Positions 36,142 through 46,166 are shown, counted from the stretch's first letter. The stretch: 64,000 nt of DNA from Leptospira jelokensis (GCF_004769635.1 NZ_RQGH01000026.1:62001-126000), one strand, 5' to 3'. Notes: a model not told the origin generated them from the sequence alone. Translations and numbers: made by a program.

Positions 36142-37448
36142 ACCGTTTGCAATATTACTATTTCCTATTGTTACTCTCCTGCTTCTTTTTATTCCCGAAC
36201 TGCAAAACAGATGTAGATTTGGGTAAAGAAACAAAATTCCCCGTCATCTCCACTCTCTTTAACAACCGTATGTTGTTACTCTTAAAAGGAACTTATGCAA
36301 CAGACAATCCATTGGATTGGTCTGAGTTAAATAATGGAACTGGGGATTTGTACATTGATTCCCAAGGGGATGGTCTTGATCCCGTCATGACCCTAACCAA
36401 CCTTCCGAAGGCTGCCGACCTACCGATTTTTTTGGACATTGGAGAAGTGAGGATCTCAAGTAAATTTGAGAAGGGATTTAATGACCTAACACAAATTCGT
36501 GATACGATTGATTCCAATAAGTTTTGGGATTTCATTGCCCCAAACAGACAAGTGTTTTGTACAAGAACTTATTCCTTAGATAATAATACCTGTCTGGAAA
36601 GTGATGGTATCTTAAAAGCGTATGACTTCTTTAATGGCATTGGAGCCCAATTCCCTTCCAATGATCCCTCTGCAGAAACCCTCAGTTGGGAAGAAGCTGC
36701 TGCCCTGGGTAAGGCATGGCTCGGAAGGGAATACTATTATTCTGGTATCTACTTTCGTTCTCTTGTGACTGGTTTTGCCTTAGATGCGGGGCTTCCTGTT
36801 ACCCTTCGTTTTGACAACAGACCGAATATCTTTGGTCTCAATATTGTCCCAAGGAATAACTATGCACCAGGGACAACCACTGCAGAAAAAAGTGCGATTG
36901 TTCCCAAAATGTTTCCAAGTCTTTTTTCTCAAACCTTTGAACAAGCCGTACAATCTGATATGAGAATCCGAGAAGGTTTTGATCCTTATATCTTGGAAGT
37001 ACGTATCAACTTAAAAGAAAATTTAATGTTACACTCATACACTTCCAGCCGTTCCACTACCGTGACGTATGTAGGTGTAAGTGATATCTTTTTTGATCAC
37101 AAAGGAGAAGGTGATGCAGGTGGAAACATCCTCTCAAGAGCACGTGTGATTTATCCTGAAACAGCATCAAGCCTTACGATCTCCGGTGGTACCAATTCAC
37201 TTTTACATTATTACGGAATCTTCCGATTTGAAGAAACTGAATTTATCAACGAATTGCCTGTTGCTGCGACACCTGCTAAACAAACTGCAAAAATCAAATA
37301 CCTAAATCCTGGAACCTATAAAGTTGTGTGTTTAGGTGATGTGTCCAAAAGAGACGGATATCCTGACACAGTTGTAAGGGAAACTGCCTTTACCATTCCA
37401 GAATATCCGTTCCGACAGACATATAACGTTGATTTGGCCTGTCCTTAG
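36138..37448 (+). CDS. Putative lipoprotein, hypothetical
   Basis: This 436-residue product has an N-terminal signal with lipobox LFPNC (Cys22), so it is a likely lipoprotein. I do not recognise the rest, which is rich in beta-type and acidic segments and has a distinct region around WEEAAALGKAWLGREYYYSGIYF. Several Cys near 148 and 161 could pair. The TTG start at 36138 overlaps the preceding stop as TTGA. Co-expression with the barrel gene suggests an envelope complex, which is inference. The gene ends 77 bases before the cyclase gene without an obvious terminator. Confidence 0.6.
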   Translation: MNRLQYYYFLLLLSCFFLFPNCKTDVDLGKETKFPVISTLFNNRMLLLLKGTYATDNPLDWSELNNGTGDLYIDSQGDGLDPVMTLTNLPKAADLPIFLDIGEVRISSKFEKGFNDLTQIRDTIDSNKFWDFIAPNRQVFCTRTYSLDNNTCLESDGILKAYDFFNGIGAQFPSNDPSAETLSWEEAAALGKAWLGREYYYSGIYFRSLVTGFALDAGLPVTLRFDNRPNIFGLNIVPRNNYAPGTTTAEKSAIVPKMFPSLFSQTFEQAVQSDMRIREGFDPYILEVRINLKENLMLHSYTSSRSTTVTYVGVSDIFFDHKGEGDAGGNILSRARVIYPETASSLTISGGTNSLLHYYGIFRFEETEFINELPVAATPAKQTAKIKYLNPGTYKVVCLGDVSKRDGYPDTVVRETAFTIPEYPFRQTYNVDLACP

Positions 37449-37525
37449 GAAAAAAATAGTTTCATAGTTCAATTTTACTTTTTTTTACTAGGGTTTTCCT
37501 TGGTATAGGTTAAAGTACGAACCAT

Positions 37526-39379
37526 ATGAAAACGTTTTTATTTCAATTACGAAACATTCTCAGCAAAAACAAAAACTCCTCAGGGGAATTCCAATTCCCA
37601 ATTCGATACAAACTGCTGTTAATCACTTCCATCGTACTTTTAGTTTCTGTTTCGGGAGTGATCTTTCTTGCATCATACTTTTTTCGTAAGGATAGCGAAG
37701 TCCGAGTCAAAGAAAACAATATCAAAATCAATGAAATCCTCTCTCTTAAAGTAAAATCAGACCTACATTCAATCAGGCAAGATGTTCACATCACAGCATC
37801 TGCCATTTTTAGAAATACACAATCTGCAAATGGAATTGCAAAAGAGTTATTTGAAGAAGACCAAAATTTTGTTTTTATTGGAGCTTATGATTCAAGTTTT
37901 AATGCAAAATTTGAATCCATCAACGAAAACTTTTTACAAAAATATGATTACCAAAAGCAAGAAGTTAAAAATATTTTAAAAAACATCCAACCGAAACTTA
38001 AAAAATCATTTAGCGGAACAACTGTTATTTGGAATATCAGCCCTTATTTTAGAAATCCAATCCTTTGCATTAGCTTCCCATTATCAGAAACGAAAGACAC
38101 ACACACAATTTTGGTCACGTTAGTCAAACTTGATAGTTTATTAGATGCCTTCCAAACATCAGGACCTGTTGAAACGTTTTTGGTAAGTGAAGATGGAAGT
38201 GTGTTAGCTCATCCTGATGCAAAAGTTGTACTGTCTGGGAATAACTTAAATGACTTACCAATCGTTGAACGTATGAAAAAGTCAACGGTAGACAATGGGC
38301 AATTCCGTTATGAAAATAAAGACGGTGAGTTTTACTTAGCTTCCTTTAAAAAATTAGGGATTGGAGGTGTTGGAGTCATCTCTCAAGTCCGAGAAACAAA
38401 AATTTTCGAAGAAGTGAATAATATCCAAAAACGGAATGTTTACCTTCTCATTGTGTTTTTATCTCTTTCGTTTATTGTTGTTTATATTTTTGCAAAATCC
38501 CTTTCTATACCCATTCTCAAATTGGTAGATGCTTCGGAAGAAATCAGGAGAGGCAATTACCATATCAATTTACACGCAACCACTCATGACGAAATTGGGA
38601 CTCTAACAAAGTCCTTTGTGAGTATGGGACGAGGACTAGAAGAAAGGGAAAAATTAAAAGATTCCTTTGGTCGATTTGTCAACCAAGACATTGCCGAACT
38701 AGCGGCGAAGGGAAAACTTGCAATCGGTGGACATAAAAAATATTGTACCATCTTTTTTTCTGATATCAGAAGTTTCACTGCTATCTCAGAAAAATTACAA
38801 CCAGAAGAAGTCGTTGAATTTCTCAATTCGTATATGTCAGAGATGGTAAAATGTGTACAAGAAACTGGTGGCACAGTGGATAAATTCATTGGGGATGCCA
38901 TCATGGCCACATGGGGAGCCCTGCGAGACCACAAAGAGCATGCAAAAGCTGCTGTCGATGCAGCACTTCGTATGCGAGAAAAATTAATCGAATTCAATCA
39001 AGGTCGTGGAACAATAAAAAAACCTCTCATCAAAATCGGATGTGGGATTAACACTGGCTATGTGATTGCTGGCCAAATTGGAAGTTCTGACAAAATGGAA
39101 TACACTGTGATTGGTGATTCCGTAAACTTGGCATCTCGAGTGGAATCACTGAACAAAGAAACACATACAGACATTCTCGTCACAGAAACTACTTACCAAG
39201 AAATCAAATCTGAATTTCATTTGCTCAGCATGGGAGAAATCGAATTTAAAGGAAAATCAAAAGCTCAAAAAGTTTACGCAGTATTAGGAAGGAAATCCGA
39301 TCCCAAATCTCCCAAAAATCTCGCTGAATTACAATCCATGGTTGGCATCGAACCAACATCAAAAAAGGCAAAAAAATGA
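37526..39379 (+). CDS. Membrane class III adenylate/guanylate cyclase with periplasmic sensor and HAMP
   Basis: This 617-residue protein has a membrane helix at about 30-50, a periplasmic sensor of roughly 250 residues (dCache-like, with LVSEDGSVLAHPD), a second helix near 305-325 and a HAMP linker. A class III cyclase domain then runs from about residue 400. FFSDIRSFTAISEKL near 410 has the first metal Asp, GGTVDKFIGDAIMATWG near 450 has the second, and GIGINTGYVIAG-like and DSVNLASRVE segments follow. It makes cAMP (Lys/Asp substrate readout not resolved, so cGMP cannot be excluded). The stop overlaps the next ATG (ATGA), which makes a cyclase/FecR-domain operon. Confidence 0.88.
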   Translation: MKTFLFQLRNILSKNKNSSGEFQFPIRYKLLLITSIVLLVSVSGVIFLASYFFRKDSEVRVKENNIKINEILSLKVKSDLHSIRQDVHITASAIFRNTQSANGIAKELFEEDQNFVFIGAYDSSFNAKFESINENFLQKYDYQKQEVKNILKNIQPKLKKSFSGTTVIWNISPYFRNPILCISFPLSETKDTHTILVTLVKLDSLLDAFQTSGPVETFLVSEDGSVLAHPDAKVVLSGNNLNDLPIVERMKKSTVDNGQFRYENKDGEFYLASFKKLGIGGVGVISQVRETKIFEEVNNIQKRNVYLLIVFLSLSFIVVYIFAKSLSIPILKLVDASEEIRRGNYHINLHATTHDEIGTLTKSFVSMGRGLEEREKLKDSFGRFVNQDIAELAAKGKLAIGGHKKYCTIFFSDIRSFTAISEKLQPEEVVEFLNSYMSEMVKCVQETGGTVDKFIGDAIMATWGALRDHKEHAKAAVDAALRMREKLIEFNQGRGTIKKPLIKIGCGINTGYVIAGQIGSSDKMEYTVIGDSVNLASRVESLNKETHTDILVTETTYQEIKSEFHLLSMGEIEFKGKSKAQKVYAVLGRKSDPKSPKNLAELQSMVGIEPTSKKAKK

Positions 39380-41271
39380 ATTTTGACAAACGTGATTCAT
39401 TTGTATTGATAGGCCTAACAAGCATTGCGATATTTTTTAGTGTTCTATTTTATTTGGACCTAAATCGAAAAATTGATATCGGAGATAGAGAAGTAGTAGG
39501 AACCATTTTCTTTAAAAACAATATCGTACAAAGAAAATTTGAAGATGAAGTGATTTGGGAAAAACTCGAAAACAATAGTCCTCTCATCAACAAAGATACA
39601 ATCCGTTCCGAAGCATTTTCTGATGCCATCATTCGCCTTAAGGACGGAACAGAAATTAATATCGACGAAAACTCAATGTTTAACCTGGATTTGACGGGAG
39701 ATGAACCCAATTTAGAATTTTCTGAAGGTTCGCTTGAGGTCAAAAAAAATGATTCGAATGCAAATCAAATCAAAATCACAAGTTCAGGGAATGAAATCAA
39801 TGTTGATTCTGGTAATGTAAAAATTGAAAAAGCAAAAGACCAAGAGTTGAGTTTGTTTGTCGAAAAAGGGAAAACCACTGTCAAACAAAACGGAAAAACC
39901 GTTTCCGTCGACCAAGGTAAAAAAGCAGAATTCAAATCATCTGGAATTGAAATCAAAAAAATTCCTATTGTGCTCCTAACTCCTGCATCTCAAAAATTAT
40001 TTTATACTGATCCCACGGAAGCCCTTGTAAACTTCACTTGGAAGGTAGAATCAGGATACGAATCACCAATTCTGGAAATTTCAAGGTCCCCTACTTTCCA
40101 AATGACTTTTTTTTCAGAACCGATTAACGGGAATCAAACAAACGTTAGCCTAAAAGAAGGTACATTTTACTGGCGAGTGAAAGTGAAAAACAAATCTGGA
40201 ACGGAAACAAGTGAAACCAATAAATTGTTTGTTTCAAAACTGGAGCCCTTCCTTGCCGAATCACCAAATCCTGGGACAGTGATTCCTTTTGTACAAACCT
40301 ATCCTCTCGTTACGATTTCATGGAGTAAGTTAACAACAGCCAATTCTTACCAACTTTTGCTATCTGATTCCAACCAGTTCCAAAATCCGATCAAAAGAAT
40401 TGAAACATCTGCCAACCAAATCTCACTCGATGATCTAAAAGAAGGAACGTATTATTGGAAGGTGATTGCGAAATCGTCTTTTCCCGACACCAAGGACCGA
40501 GAAACCAAGGTATATTCCTTTGCCATCAAAAAAGGGAACCAAGTACCAGCTCCTAAATGGCAAAGACCGATGCCAGATTCAGAAATCAGTTTGGATGATA
40601 TCAAACAAAACCAAGCCATTCTCATCTGGGAAGGTAATGCGGAAATCCATTCGTATACAGTTCTCATTGCCAAAGACACAAAATTCAACAATCCGATAGT
40701 GAATGTAGATACAACCACCAACTACCTTGTTCCCAATTGGAATGCCTTAGGCTTTGGAACATTCTTTGCAAAAATCATTGGGAAAACAAAAGAAGGAAAG
40801 GAAACGGAAAGTTCGCAGTCATTGAGTTTTACATTGATTGACAAAAAGAAAAAAATCGAAGTTGTCACAACGATTGAGGAACCGAAACCACAAACAAACC
40901 AAGATCCAAAACTGGAAAGTATGTCACCTAACGGAGCCATGATCCAAATGAAAGGAAAAACAAGTTTGGATTTCCAATGGAAAGTTTCAGGTGCTGTTCC
41001 CGATCGTTATGACATCGTCCTGTACCAACACCTTCCTGATAAAAAAATTGCGATTTATAAAGTGAGTACAAAAGATTCCTTTTACCACTTAAAAGACCTC
41101 AGTATTTTAGATGAAGGCAGTTTTTCTTGGGATTTGAGTGTGTATAAAAATGCCAACTTACTTCTTTCAAGGAAAGGTACATTTATCTTGGCACTTGACC
41201 AATTGAAGTCACTCAAACCAACGGACATAGAGTTTATCTCTCCCAAACGGTTGTATAAAGAAAAAAAATGA
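39376..41271 (+). CDS. FecR-domain protein with N-terminal membrane anchor
   Basis: This 631-residue protein has one membrane helix (SFVLIGLTSIAIFFSVLFYLD), then a FecR-type beta domain (about 40-190; DTIRSEAFSDAIIRLKDGTEINIDENS, KTTVKQNGKTVSVDQGKKAEF). Three to four fibronectin-like/Omp-type repeats follow with recurring F/Y-W-K/R-V segments (FTWKVESGYESPILEISRS, FYWRVKVKNKSG, TYYWKVIAK, FSWDLSVYK). It sits between the cyclase and another exported protein, overlapping both by four bases. FecR domains often sense or transduce envelope signals; a link to the cyclase output is inference. Confidence 0.8.
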   Translation: MNFDKRDSFVLIGLTSIAIFFSVLFYLDLNRKIDIGDREVVGTIFFKNNIVQRKFEDEVIWEKLENNSPLINKDTIRSEAFSDAIIRLKDGTEINIDENSMFNLDLTGDEPNLEFSEGSLEVKKNDSNANQIKITSSGNEINVDSGNVKIEKAKDQELSLFVEKGKTTVKQNGKTVSVDQGKKAEFKSSGIEIKKIPIVLLTPASQKLFYTDPTEALVNFTWKVESGYESPILEISRSPTFQMTFFSEPINGNQTNVSLKEGTFYWRVKVKNKSGTETSETNKLFVSKLEPFLAESPNPGTVIPFVQTYPLVTISWSKLTTANSYQLLLSDSNQFQNPIKRIETSANQISLDDLKEGTYYWKVIAKSSFPDTKDRETKVYSFAIKKGNQVPAPKWQRPMPDSEISLDDIKQNQAILIWEGNAEIHSYTVLIAKDTKFNNPIVNVDTTTNYLVPNWNALGFGTFFAKIIGKTKEGKETESSQSLSFTLIDKKKKIEVVTTIEEPKPQTNQDPKLESMSPNGAMIQMKGKTSLDFQWKVSGAVPDRYDIVLYQHLPDKKIAIYKVSTKDSFYHLKDLSILDEGSFSWDLSVYKNANLLLSRKGTFILALDQLKSLKPTDIEFISPKRLYKEKK

Positions 41272-42458
41272 AACGGTCTATTTTTACAAAGTATTTCTTT
41301 TCCCTATTATGGTTCACAATCGTATCCGCTCTGTTTGCTGAAGAAGGTACGAAACTCATTGCATGGAAACCGATCAGTGATGCGAGTGGATACCAAATCC
41401 AAATCAAAGATAAAGTTGGGAAAATCATTTTAGATAAAAAAATTGATACTCCTTACCAATCCATTGAAGAATTACCATCGGGCATGTACATGGTACGCAC
41501 GGCACCTTTAAATTTATTTAAAAAACCTGTGGTTTGGTCTGCTTGGAAAGATCTCGAAATCATCATTTCAGAACCTCCAAAAGTAGTGAAAGAAACGGAA
41601 ACTCCAGTCATTCTCTCCAAACAAGAATCAAAATCAGAACCTACGATCAAGGAACTCACCATTGAAGGGGAACATTTTTTAGAAGCTACAAATGTAGACC
41701 TTTCCAAAAAAGGGGATAAACTTCCGATTGTTAGCAAGGAAGTGAAAACATCAGAACGAATTGATCTCAAAGTGGATACAACGGAAGCAAAAACTGGGCC
41801 TTATGATCTAACGGTCACCAATCCATACCAAAAACCCAAAGTAGTCAAAAACTTTGTGCAAGTAGAAGAACCTAAATCGAATGCACAAGATCCAAAACAA
41901 ACTTCTAAAGAAAACCTAGAAGAAATCAAAAAAAATGAACGAGTCAAATCCAACGTAGAATCCTCTCGCCAAAATGAAGAAAAAAATGGTGATTCTACCA
42001 AATCCATTTCCGTCACCAAACCATCTGATTTAAATCAATCTCAAAAACAAATCACACCTCCTGTCACAACCAAACAGAAGGTAAACTTACCAAAAGGTAA
42101 ATCGTTTCATGATTTCACTTATGAAGAGATGATGGTGTTCTTAGAGACTGATGTGGCAGTTAATTGTAAAAACACAAAAATTCCTGCTTTCACTTTAGGT
42201 GAGTGCCACAAAACGTATGTTATCCTAAACTTTGCAAGCGAAGACAACCAATCGGTTTTTGAATTTTATAAATTGGTAAGTGATAATGAATCCAATCGAA
42301 TCAGTGCTTACCGATACTTTTCAAAAAATTGTAACCCAGTGTTCAAACCAGCTTTAGAACGAATGGAATTACAATGGAAAAATCGAACGAATTTAGATCC
42401 GGAAGAACGCCAATCCTTAGCCGTGGAATTGCCAAAATTTCGTGCTTGTACGAGATAA
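41268..42458 (+). CDS. Exported hypothetical protein of the cyclase/FecR operon
   Basis: This 396-residue protein has a signal peptide (KYFFSLLWFTIVSALFA). An N-terminal beta region (WKPISDASGYQIQIKD) resembles the repeats of the preceding gene. A long Lys/Glu/Ser/Thr linker (about 110-270) follows, and then a C-terminal domain with conserved-looking Cys (VNCKNTKIPAFTLGECHK, FSKNCNPVF). It overlaps its neighbour by ATGA. No family recognised. The shared repeat type suggests a common assembly with the FecR-domain protein. Confidence 0.65.
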   Translation: MKRSIFTKYFFSLLWFTIVSALFAEEGTKLIAWKPISDASGYQIQIKDKVGKIILDKKIDTPYQSIEELPSGMYMVRTAPLNLFKKPVVWSAWKDLEIIISEPPKVVKETETPVILSKQESKSEPTIKELTIEGEHFLEATNVDLSKKGDKLPIVSKEVKTSERIDLKVDTTEAKTGPYDLTVTNPYQKPKVVKNFVQVEEPKSNAQDPKQTSKENLEEIKKNERVKSNVESSRQNEEKNGDSTKSISVTKPSDLNQSQKQITPPVTTKQKVNLPKGKSFHDFTYEEMMVFLETDVAVNCKNTKIPAFTLGECHKTYVILNFASEDNQSVFEFYKLVSDNESNRISAYRYFSKNCNPVFKPALERMELQWKNRTNLDPEERQSLAVELPKFRACTR

Positions 42459-42509
42459 AATTCATTTCTTTTGCTTGTAAGGAATCCGTTTTTTAGTCCA
42501 ATTAAGAGA

Positions 42510-43106
42510 ATGAAACATCCGTTTTCCCTCTTCCTTGGCCTTCTGTTTGTATCTAGCCAGGTGATTTTTTCCGAACCATCTGTCCTAAATCAAAATGTGA
42601 AGGAAGTGACCACAAGGATCCAAGATTTGGCACTTTACCCTTCTCTTTCGAAAAAACGTCTTTATGGTGCTGTTGCAAAAGGTGGAGCGATTCGCTTTGA
42701 TCTGAAGGCAAGTGAAGCATCTCCTCAATCGGTAGGAATTGGTATAGCAACGGATGGAAAATTAAAAGAATGGGTATTGACTGTGTATGCTGGGAATGGC
42801 CAAAACGAAAACCCAACCATCCTTCGCAAAGAAAAAATCGAAGCAGAAACTCAATGGGTGTTTGAGTTACTGGCACCACCTGATGAAATTACAATTGAAA
42901 TCCAAAATACAAATTCAGAAACTCCCGTTGCCGTTGTAGAGATCGTTCATGGTTATTATTATGGGTATTCGATTGATAAAGAAAACAATGCGAAACCACA
43001 ACCGCAAAGTCCAATCAAACCAAACCCAACGGAACCTGAAAAACTATCTCCGAACGATGTACAAAATCGAACGGAATTTTACCGGACACCCATCACGAAA
43101 GATTGA
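42510..43106 (+). CDS. Exported hypothetical protein, last gene of the cyclase operon
   Basis: This 198-residue precursor has a signal peptide (MKHPFSLFLGLLFVSSQVIFS) and a beta-rich body (AIRFDLKASEASPQSVGIGIATDG, WVFELLAPPDEITIEIQN). It ends with a Pro/Asn/Lys-rich tail. ATG 42510 is preferred; an earlier in-frame start at 42471 lacks a signal peptide directly after it. Its end overlaps the DUF1574 gene by 28 bases. Unrecognised. Confidence 0.6.
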   Translation: MKHPFSLFLGLLFVSSQVIFSEPSVLNQNVKEVTTRIQDLALYPSLSKKRLYGAVAKGGAIRFDLKASEASPQSVGIGIATDGKLKEWVLTVYAGNGQNENPTILRKEKIEAETQWVFELLAPPDEITIEIQNTNSETPVAVVEIVHGYYYGYSIDKENNAKPQPQSPIKPNPTEPEKLSPNDVQNRTEFYRTPITKD

Positions 43107-44176
43107 TTTAGTTTTTTAAAGATATAATCCGTATACTCATCATAACAAGACGGTGACATATGCCCTGCATCACTAAACTCGTTGCAGGAATATTCTGGAT
43201 CATCATTCATATTCCAAAAAGGAATCCCGTTTTGTGAATGGTATCTCTCCATACGAGGATACCAATCCTCATACACTGTCCCTTCTTTGTTCTCACCCAC
43301 AGACACTTTCATCTTACGAATATGATCCATATAAGGTAGAGACAACCTCACCCAAATGACTGCCGAAGGTACATTTAGTTTTTTTGCCAATTGTAAGGAT
43401 TGGTCTGTAAAACTGAGTATATGATCTGAAAATCGAAATGGTACAAGGTAGGAGTGGAAATCGCCATACGCTGATTTTTTTAAAAGTTCGGGAGGTAAAA
43501 CCGCTTCATGAGTTCCCGGAGTCATCGCAGAACCTTTCCCTTTTTTTAAGTTTGCCATCAGATTGTTTCTGAGTGTACGATATGGGATCAACATATTGTT
43601 TCTGTTTTTAGCACGAGTGATGATCACTTCCAATTTAGGTCGGTATTGGTAGGCACGAAACATACGTTTTGCGATTAAGGTAGAAATTTCATCGGTAGAA
43701 AAGGATGAAAAATGTTTTAAAACAAACGAAACATTCAGTCCATTGGTTAATGTTTCATCTACCTTTAAAGTAGCACTCGAATTAAACATTTCAACTGAAT
43801 GATCAAACAAAAAGAAATCAGGTTTGACATTGTCCTTTTCAAATTGTTCCATCCATTGTAGTACGTAATCAGGTTTTCCACCGGGTACTGAAAAATTAAA
43901 CATCACCCAACCTGGGTATTTTTGATGGATGTAATCATTATCAAAGAGCAGTGCCCTAGAGTTCCCAAAATAAACAAGGACCTTGTCTCGATTTTTTTCT
44001 TTTAGGTAGTCTTTCAAATCTTCATACAATTCATTTTTTTGGATGTAATTGATATCAGACAATGATTTAGAAAAATACGTATGAACGTTTTCTAAAATGA
44101 GTAATTTATCGAGACAAAATGCTAAAAAGACAACTAGGAAAGGGACAAATAAAAAACGATTTCGAATTAAATCCAC
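43079..44176 (-). CDS. DUF1574 family protein, probable MBOAT partner
   Basis: This 365-residue membrane-anchored protein has one N-terminal helix (FLFVPFLVVFLAFCLDKLLIL) and an extracytoplasmic domain with SGNH-hydrolase-like motifs. VLVYFGNSRALLF could carry the nucleophile Ser, and SDAGHMSPSCYDEY near the C-terminus could carry an Asp-x-x-His pair. DUF1574 genes are frequent in leptospires and pair with MBOAT acyltransferases in the manner of AlgI/AlgJ. The MBOAT gene is directly upstream with a 9-base gap. A role in transferring acyl groups to an envelope glycan is inference from that pairing. Confidence 0.8.
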   Translation of the reverse strand: MDLIRNRFLFVPFLVVFLAFCLDKLLILENVHTYFSKSLSDINYIQKNELYEDLKDYLKEKNRDKVLVYFGNSRALLFDNDYIHQKYPGWVMFNFSVPGGKPDYVLQWMEQFEKDNVKPDFFLFDHSVEMFNSSATLKVDETLTNGLNVSFVLKHFSSFSTDEISTLIAKRMFRAYQYRPKLEVIITRAKNRNNMLIPYRTLRNNLMANLKKGKGSAMTPGTHEAVLPPELLKKSAYGDFHSYLVPFRFSDHILSFTDQSLQLAKKLNVPSAVIWVRLSLPYMDHIRKMKVSVGENKEGTVYEDWYPRMERYHSQNGIPFWNMNDDPEYSCNEFSDAGHMSPSCYDEYTDYIFKKLNQSFVMGVR

Positions 44177-44185
44177 ATTTTCCTC

Positions 44186-45664
44186 CTAAAACCGATAATA
44201 AATAAACTCACCACCATCTTGTGATAAGGTAGCTAGTAAAAAGATAGTGATCACACCGAGGACTGGTACAAGCCAAACATCGTGTTTACGAATTTTTTCC
44301 CATGATTCAGGAACGTATTGGATATGGTGGAAAAGTAATACTGCAAACGAAGTATAAAAAATTCGTTCTAAGTTTTCGATATGTAAGTAACGAAAAGAAG
44401 AACCATCTCCCAAAATGGAAGTGGCAGAGACTAACCATTCGTTTTGACTTCCAACTAAAAGTTGTTCTAAACTAAAGGAAAAATGAGTGAAAATTCCATG
44501 GAAATGGTCTACCATATTGGATGCGTTATTCGAACGGAACATAAGTCCTGAAATCGAAAACAAAACAAAAACTATCATTGCTTTGATAACCATTAAGAAT
44601 TTATTTTTTTCGGGAGTGAGTTTTAGGCCTAGTTTCCCTTCCAAAAATCTTTCACCAGCTAAGATCACTCCCCAATAAAACCCCCAACAGATAAATGTAT
44701 AATCTGCTCCGTGCCAAAATCCACCAAGTGTCATGATGATGATCAAATTTAAATAGGTTCTGAGTTCCCCTTTTTTTGAACCACCTAACGGAAAGTAAAT
44801 GTAATCTCGTAACCAAAACGATAGTGTGATATGCCATCTCTTCCAGAGTTCCCTTCCCGAAGTTGAGAAAAATGGAGCCTTAAAATTTTCTGGAGTTTCA
44901 AAACCTAAAAATAGTGCCACTGACCTTGCCATATCTGTCAGACCAGAAAAATCGCTAAATACTTGGATCGAATAACAAATCCCTGCAATGAACAAAGAAA
45001 AGGAATCATACTCAGCAGGTGAATTAAAAACAGGTGAGATGGTTAGAGACATTGGATCTGCAACTAACACTTTTTTCACAAGGCCTGACATCAATAAATA
45101 GGAAGCCCGGTACATCTTTTCTTTGTTTGGTGTCAGTTTGTCCAAGTTTGGAAAAAAATCTGACATCCGCATGATTGGTCCCGCAATCAGTACAGGAAAA
45201 AATGCAACAAAGAGAAAATAGTCTTCTACCTTTACAGTGGGTAGGTTTGGATTTCTGTATGTATCAACGGCTGCTGCAATGACTTGGAAGGTATAAAAGC
45301 TAATCGCAAGCGGAAGCGCGATATGAATGAGGTTTGGAACTTGTGCAAAAAATGGATAACTTGTTACATCTGCAAGTACCCGACTAAAAAAATACACATA
45401 CTTAAAAAAACCTAAGTTGATTAAGTTAAGTGAAACGGTAAGTCCAATCCAAAATTTCGTGGGCTCAGACTGGATTTTTCGGTAAAGGAAATAATTGATG
45501 CTGATGACAATTAGAAAATGTATGGTCAATGCCAACGAAAAGTAAGCATAAAAACTGATACCTGAAGCCAGAAGAAAGTATTTACGAAATTCTTTTGGGA
45601 TTGCCCAATAGAGAAGGTAAACAACCGAAAAAAAGATTAAAAATGGTATTGAATTGAACAACAT
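44186..45664 (-). CDS. MBOAT-family membrane O-acyltransferase (AlgI-like)
   Basis: This 492-residue protein has about ten to twelve membrane helices and the MBOAT signature. GGFWHGADYTFICWGFYWG near residue 318 contains the catalytic His. The upstream WKRWHITLSFWLRDYIYFPLGG is typical of AlgI-like members. The family passes acyl groups across the inner membrane to a periplasmic polysaccharide, usually with a SGNH-type partner; DUF1574 follows directly. The start is one base after the YacP-like stop. The target polymer is unknown. Confidence 0.9.
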   Translation of the reverse strand: MLFNSIPFLIFFSVVYLLYWAIPKEFRKYFLLASGISFYAYFSLALTIHFLIVISINYFLYRKIQSEPTKFWIGLTVSLNLINLGFFKYVYFFSRVLADVTSYPFFAQVPNLIHIALPLAISFYTFQVIAAAVDTYRNPNLPTVKVEDYFLFVAFFPVLIAGPIMRMSDFFPNLDKLTPNKEKMYRASYLLMSGLVKKVLVADPMSLTISPVFNSPAEYDSFSLFIAGICYSIQVFSDFSGLTDMARSVALFLGFETPENFKAPFFSTSGRELWKRWHITLSFWLRDYIYFPLGGSKKGELRTYLNLIIIMTLGGFWHGADYTFICWGFYWGVILAGERFLEGKLGLKLTPEKNKFLMVIKAMIVFVLFSISGLMFRSNNASNMVDHFHGIFTHFSFSLEQLLVGSQNEWLVSATSILGDGSSFRYLHIENLERIFYTSFAVLLFHHIQYVPESWEKIRKHDVWLVPVLGVITIFLLATLSQDGGEFIYYRF

Positions 45665-45665
45665 A

Positions 45666-46166
45666 TCAAGGAAGGAATTGTCTCTCCCAGTAATCGCTTT
45701 CTTTGCTCGGTGTCAATCCTTCTTTCAAGTGGTTAAATTCAGTTTCATCCTCTTCCGTTTCCCGTTTTACCCATTCTGCATAAAATTCTTCTGAGGATTT
45801 GCGTTTGGCTCGGAGTTTTCTAGCAAAACTTAGAATTTCTTTATCGGATGTTACCACCAAACATTGCGAAGGTACTTCACAATAATTTAAGTAACCAATG
45901 ATGAGTTCGTCCGCCTTTTTTTCATGGCTGTAATGGATGGAAAAACCTTCCCATTCTTCCGAATAACATTCGGAAAGTAACTCCTTCTTCCCATCAAAAA
46001 AGACTAAGATTTTGCGGTGGCCTAGGTCTGGAAAATGCCGTTTCAAATGGACAAGAAGTCCAAGCCTTGCATCTTGCAGGCGGTATTCGCCCAAACAAAA
46101 AGCCAGGTCTGGGAATTTATACATTAGATTCATCCCGTCGATCAGGATTCTCTCATTTACGGGCAC
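45666..46166 (-). CDS. YacP-like NYN-domain RNase
   Basis: This 166-residue NYN (PIN-like) protein has LIDGMNLMYKFPDL with the first catalytic Asp10, DARLGLLVHL, ILVFFDGK and VVTSDKEIL, the acidic pattern of YacP/Rae1-type ribonucleases that cut mRNA on the ribosome. The C-terminal helix is acidic (ETEEDETEF). It heads a minus operon with the MBOAT and DUF1574 genes and diverges from the SDR gene by 51 bases. The functional link to the acyltransferases is unclear. Confidence 0.8.
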   Translation of the reverse strand: MPVNERILIDGMNLMYKFPDLAFCLGEYRLQDARLGLLVHLKRHFPDLGHRKILVFFDGKKELLSECYSEEWEGFSIHYSHEKKADELIIGYLNYCEVPSQCLVVTSDKEILSFARKLRAKRKSSEEFYAEWVKRETEEDETEFNHLKEGLTPSKESDYWERQFLP

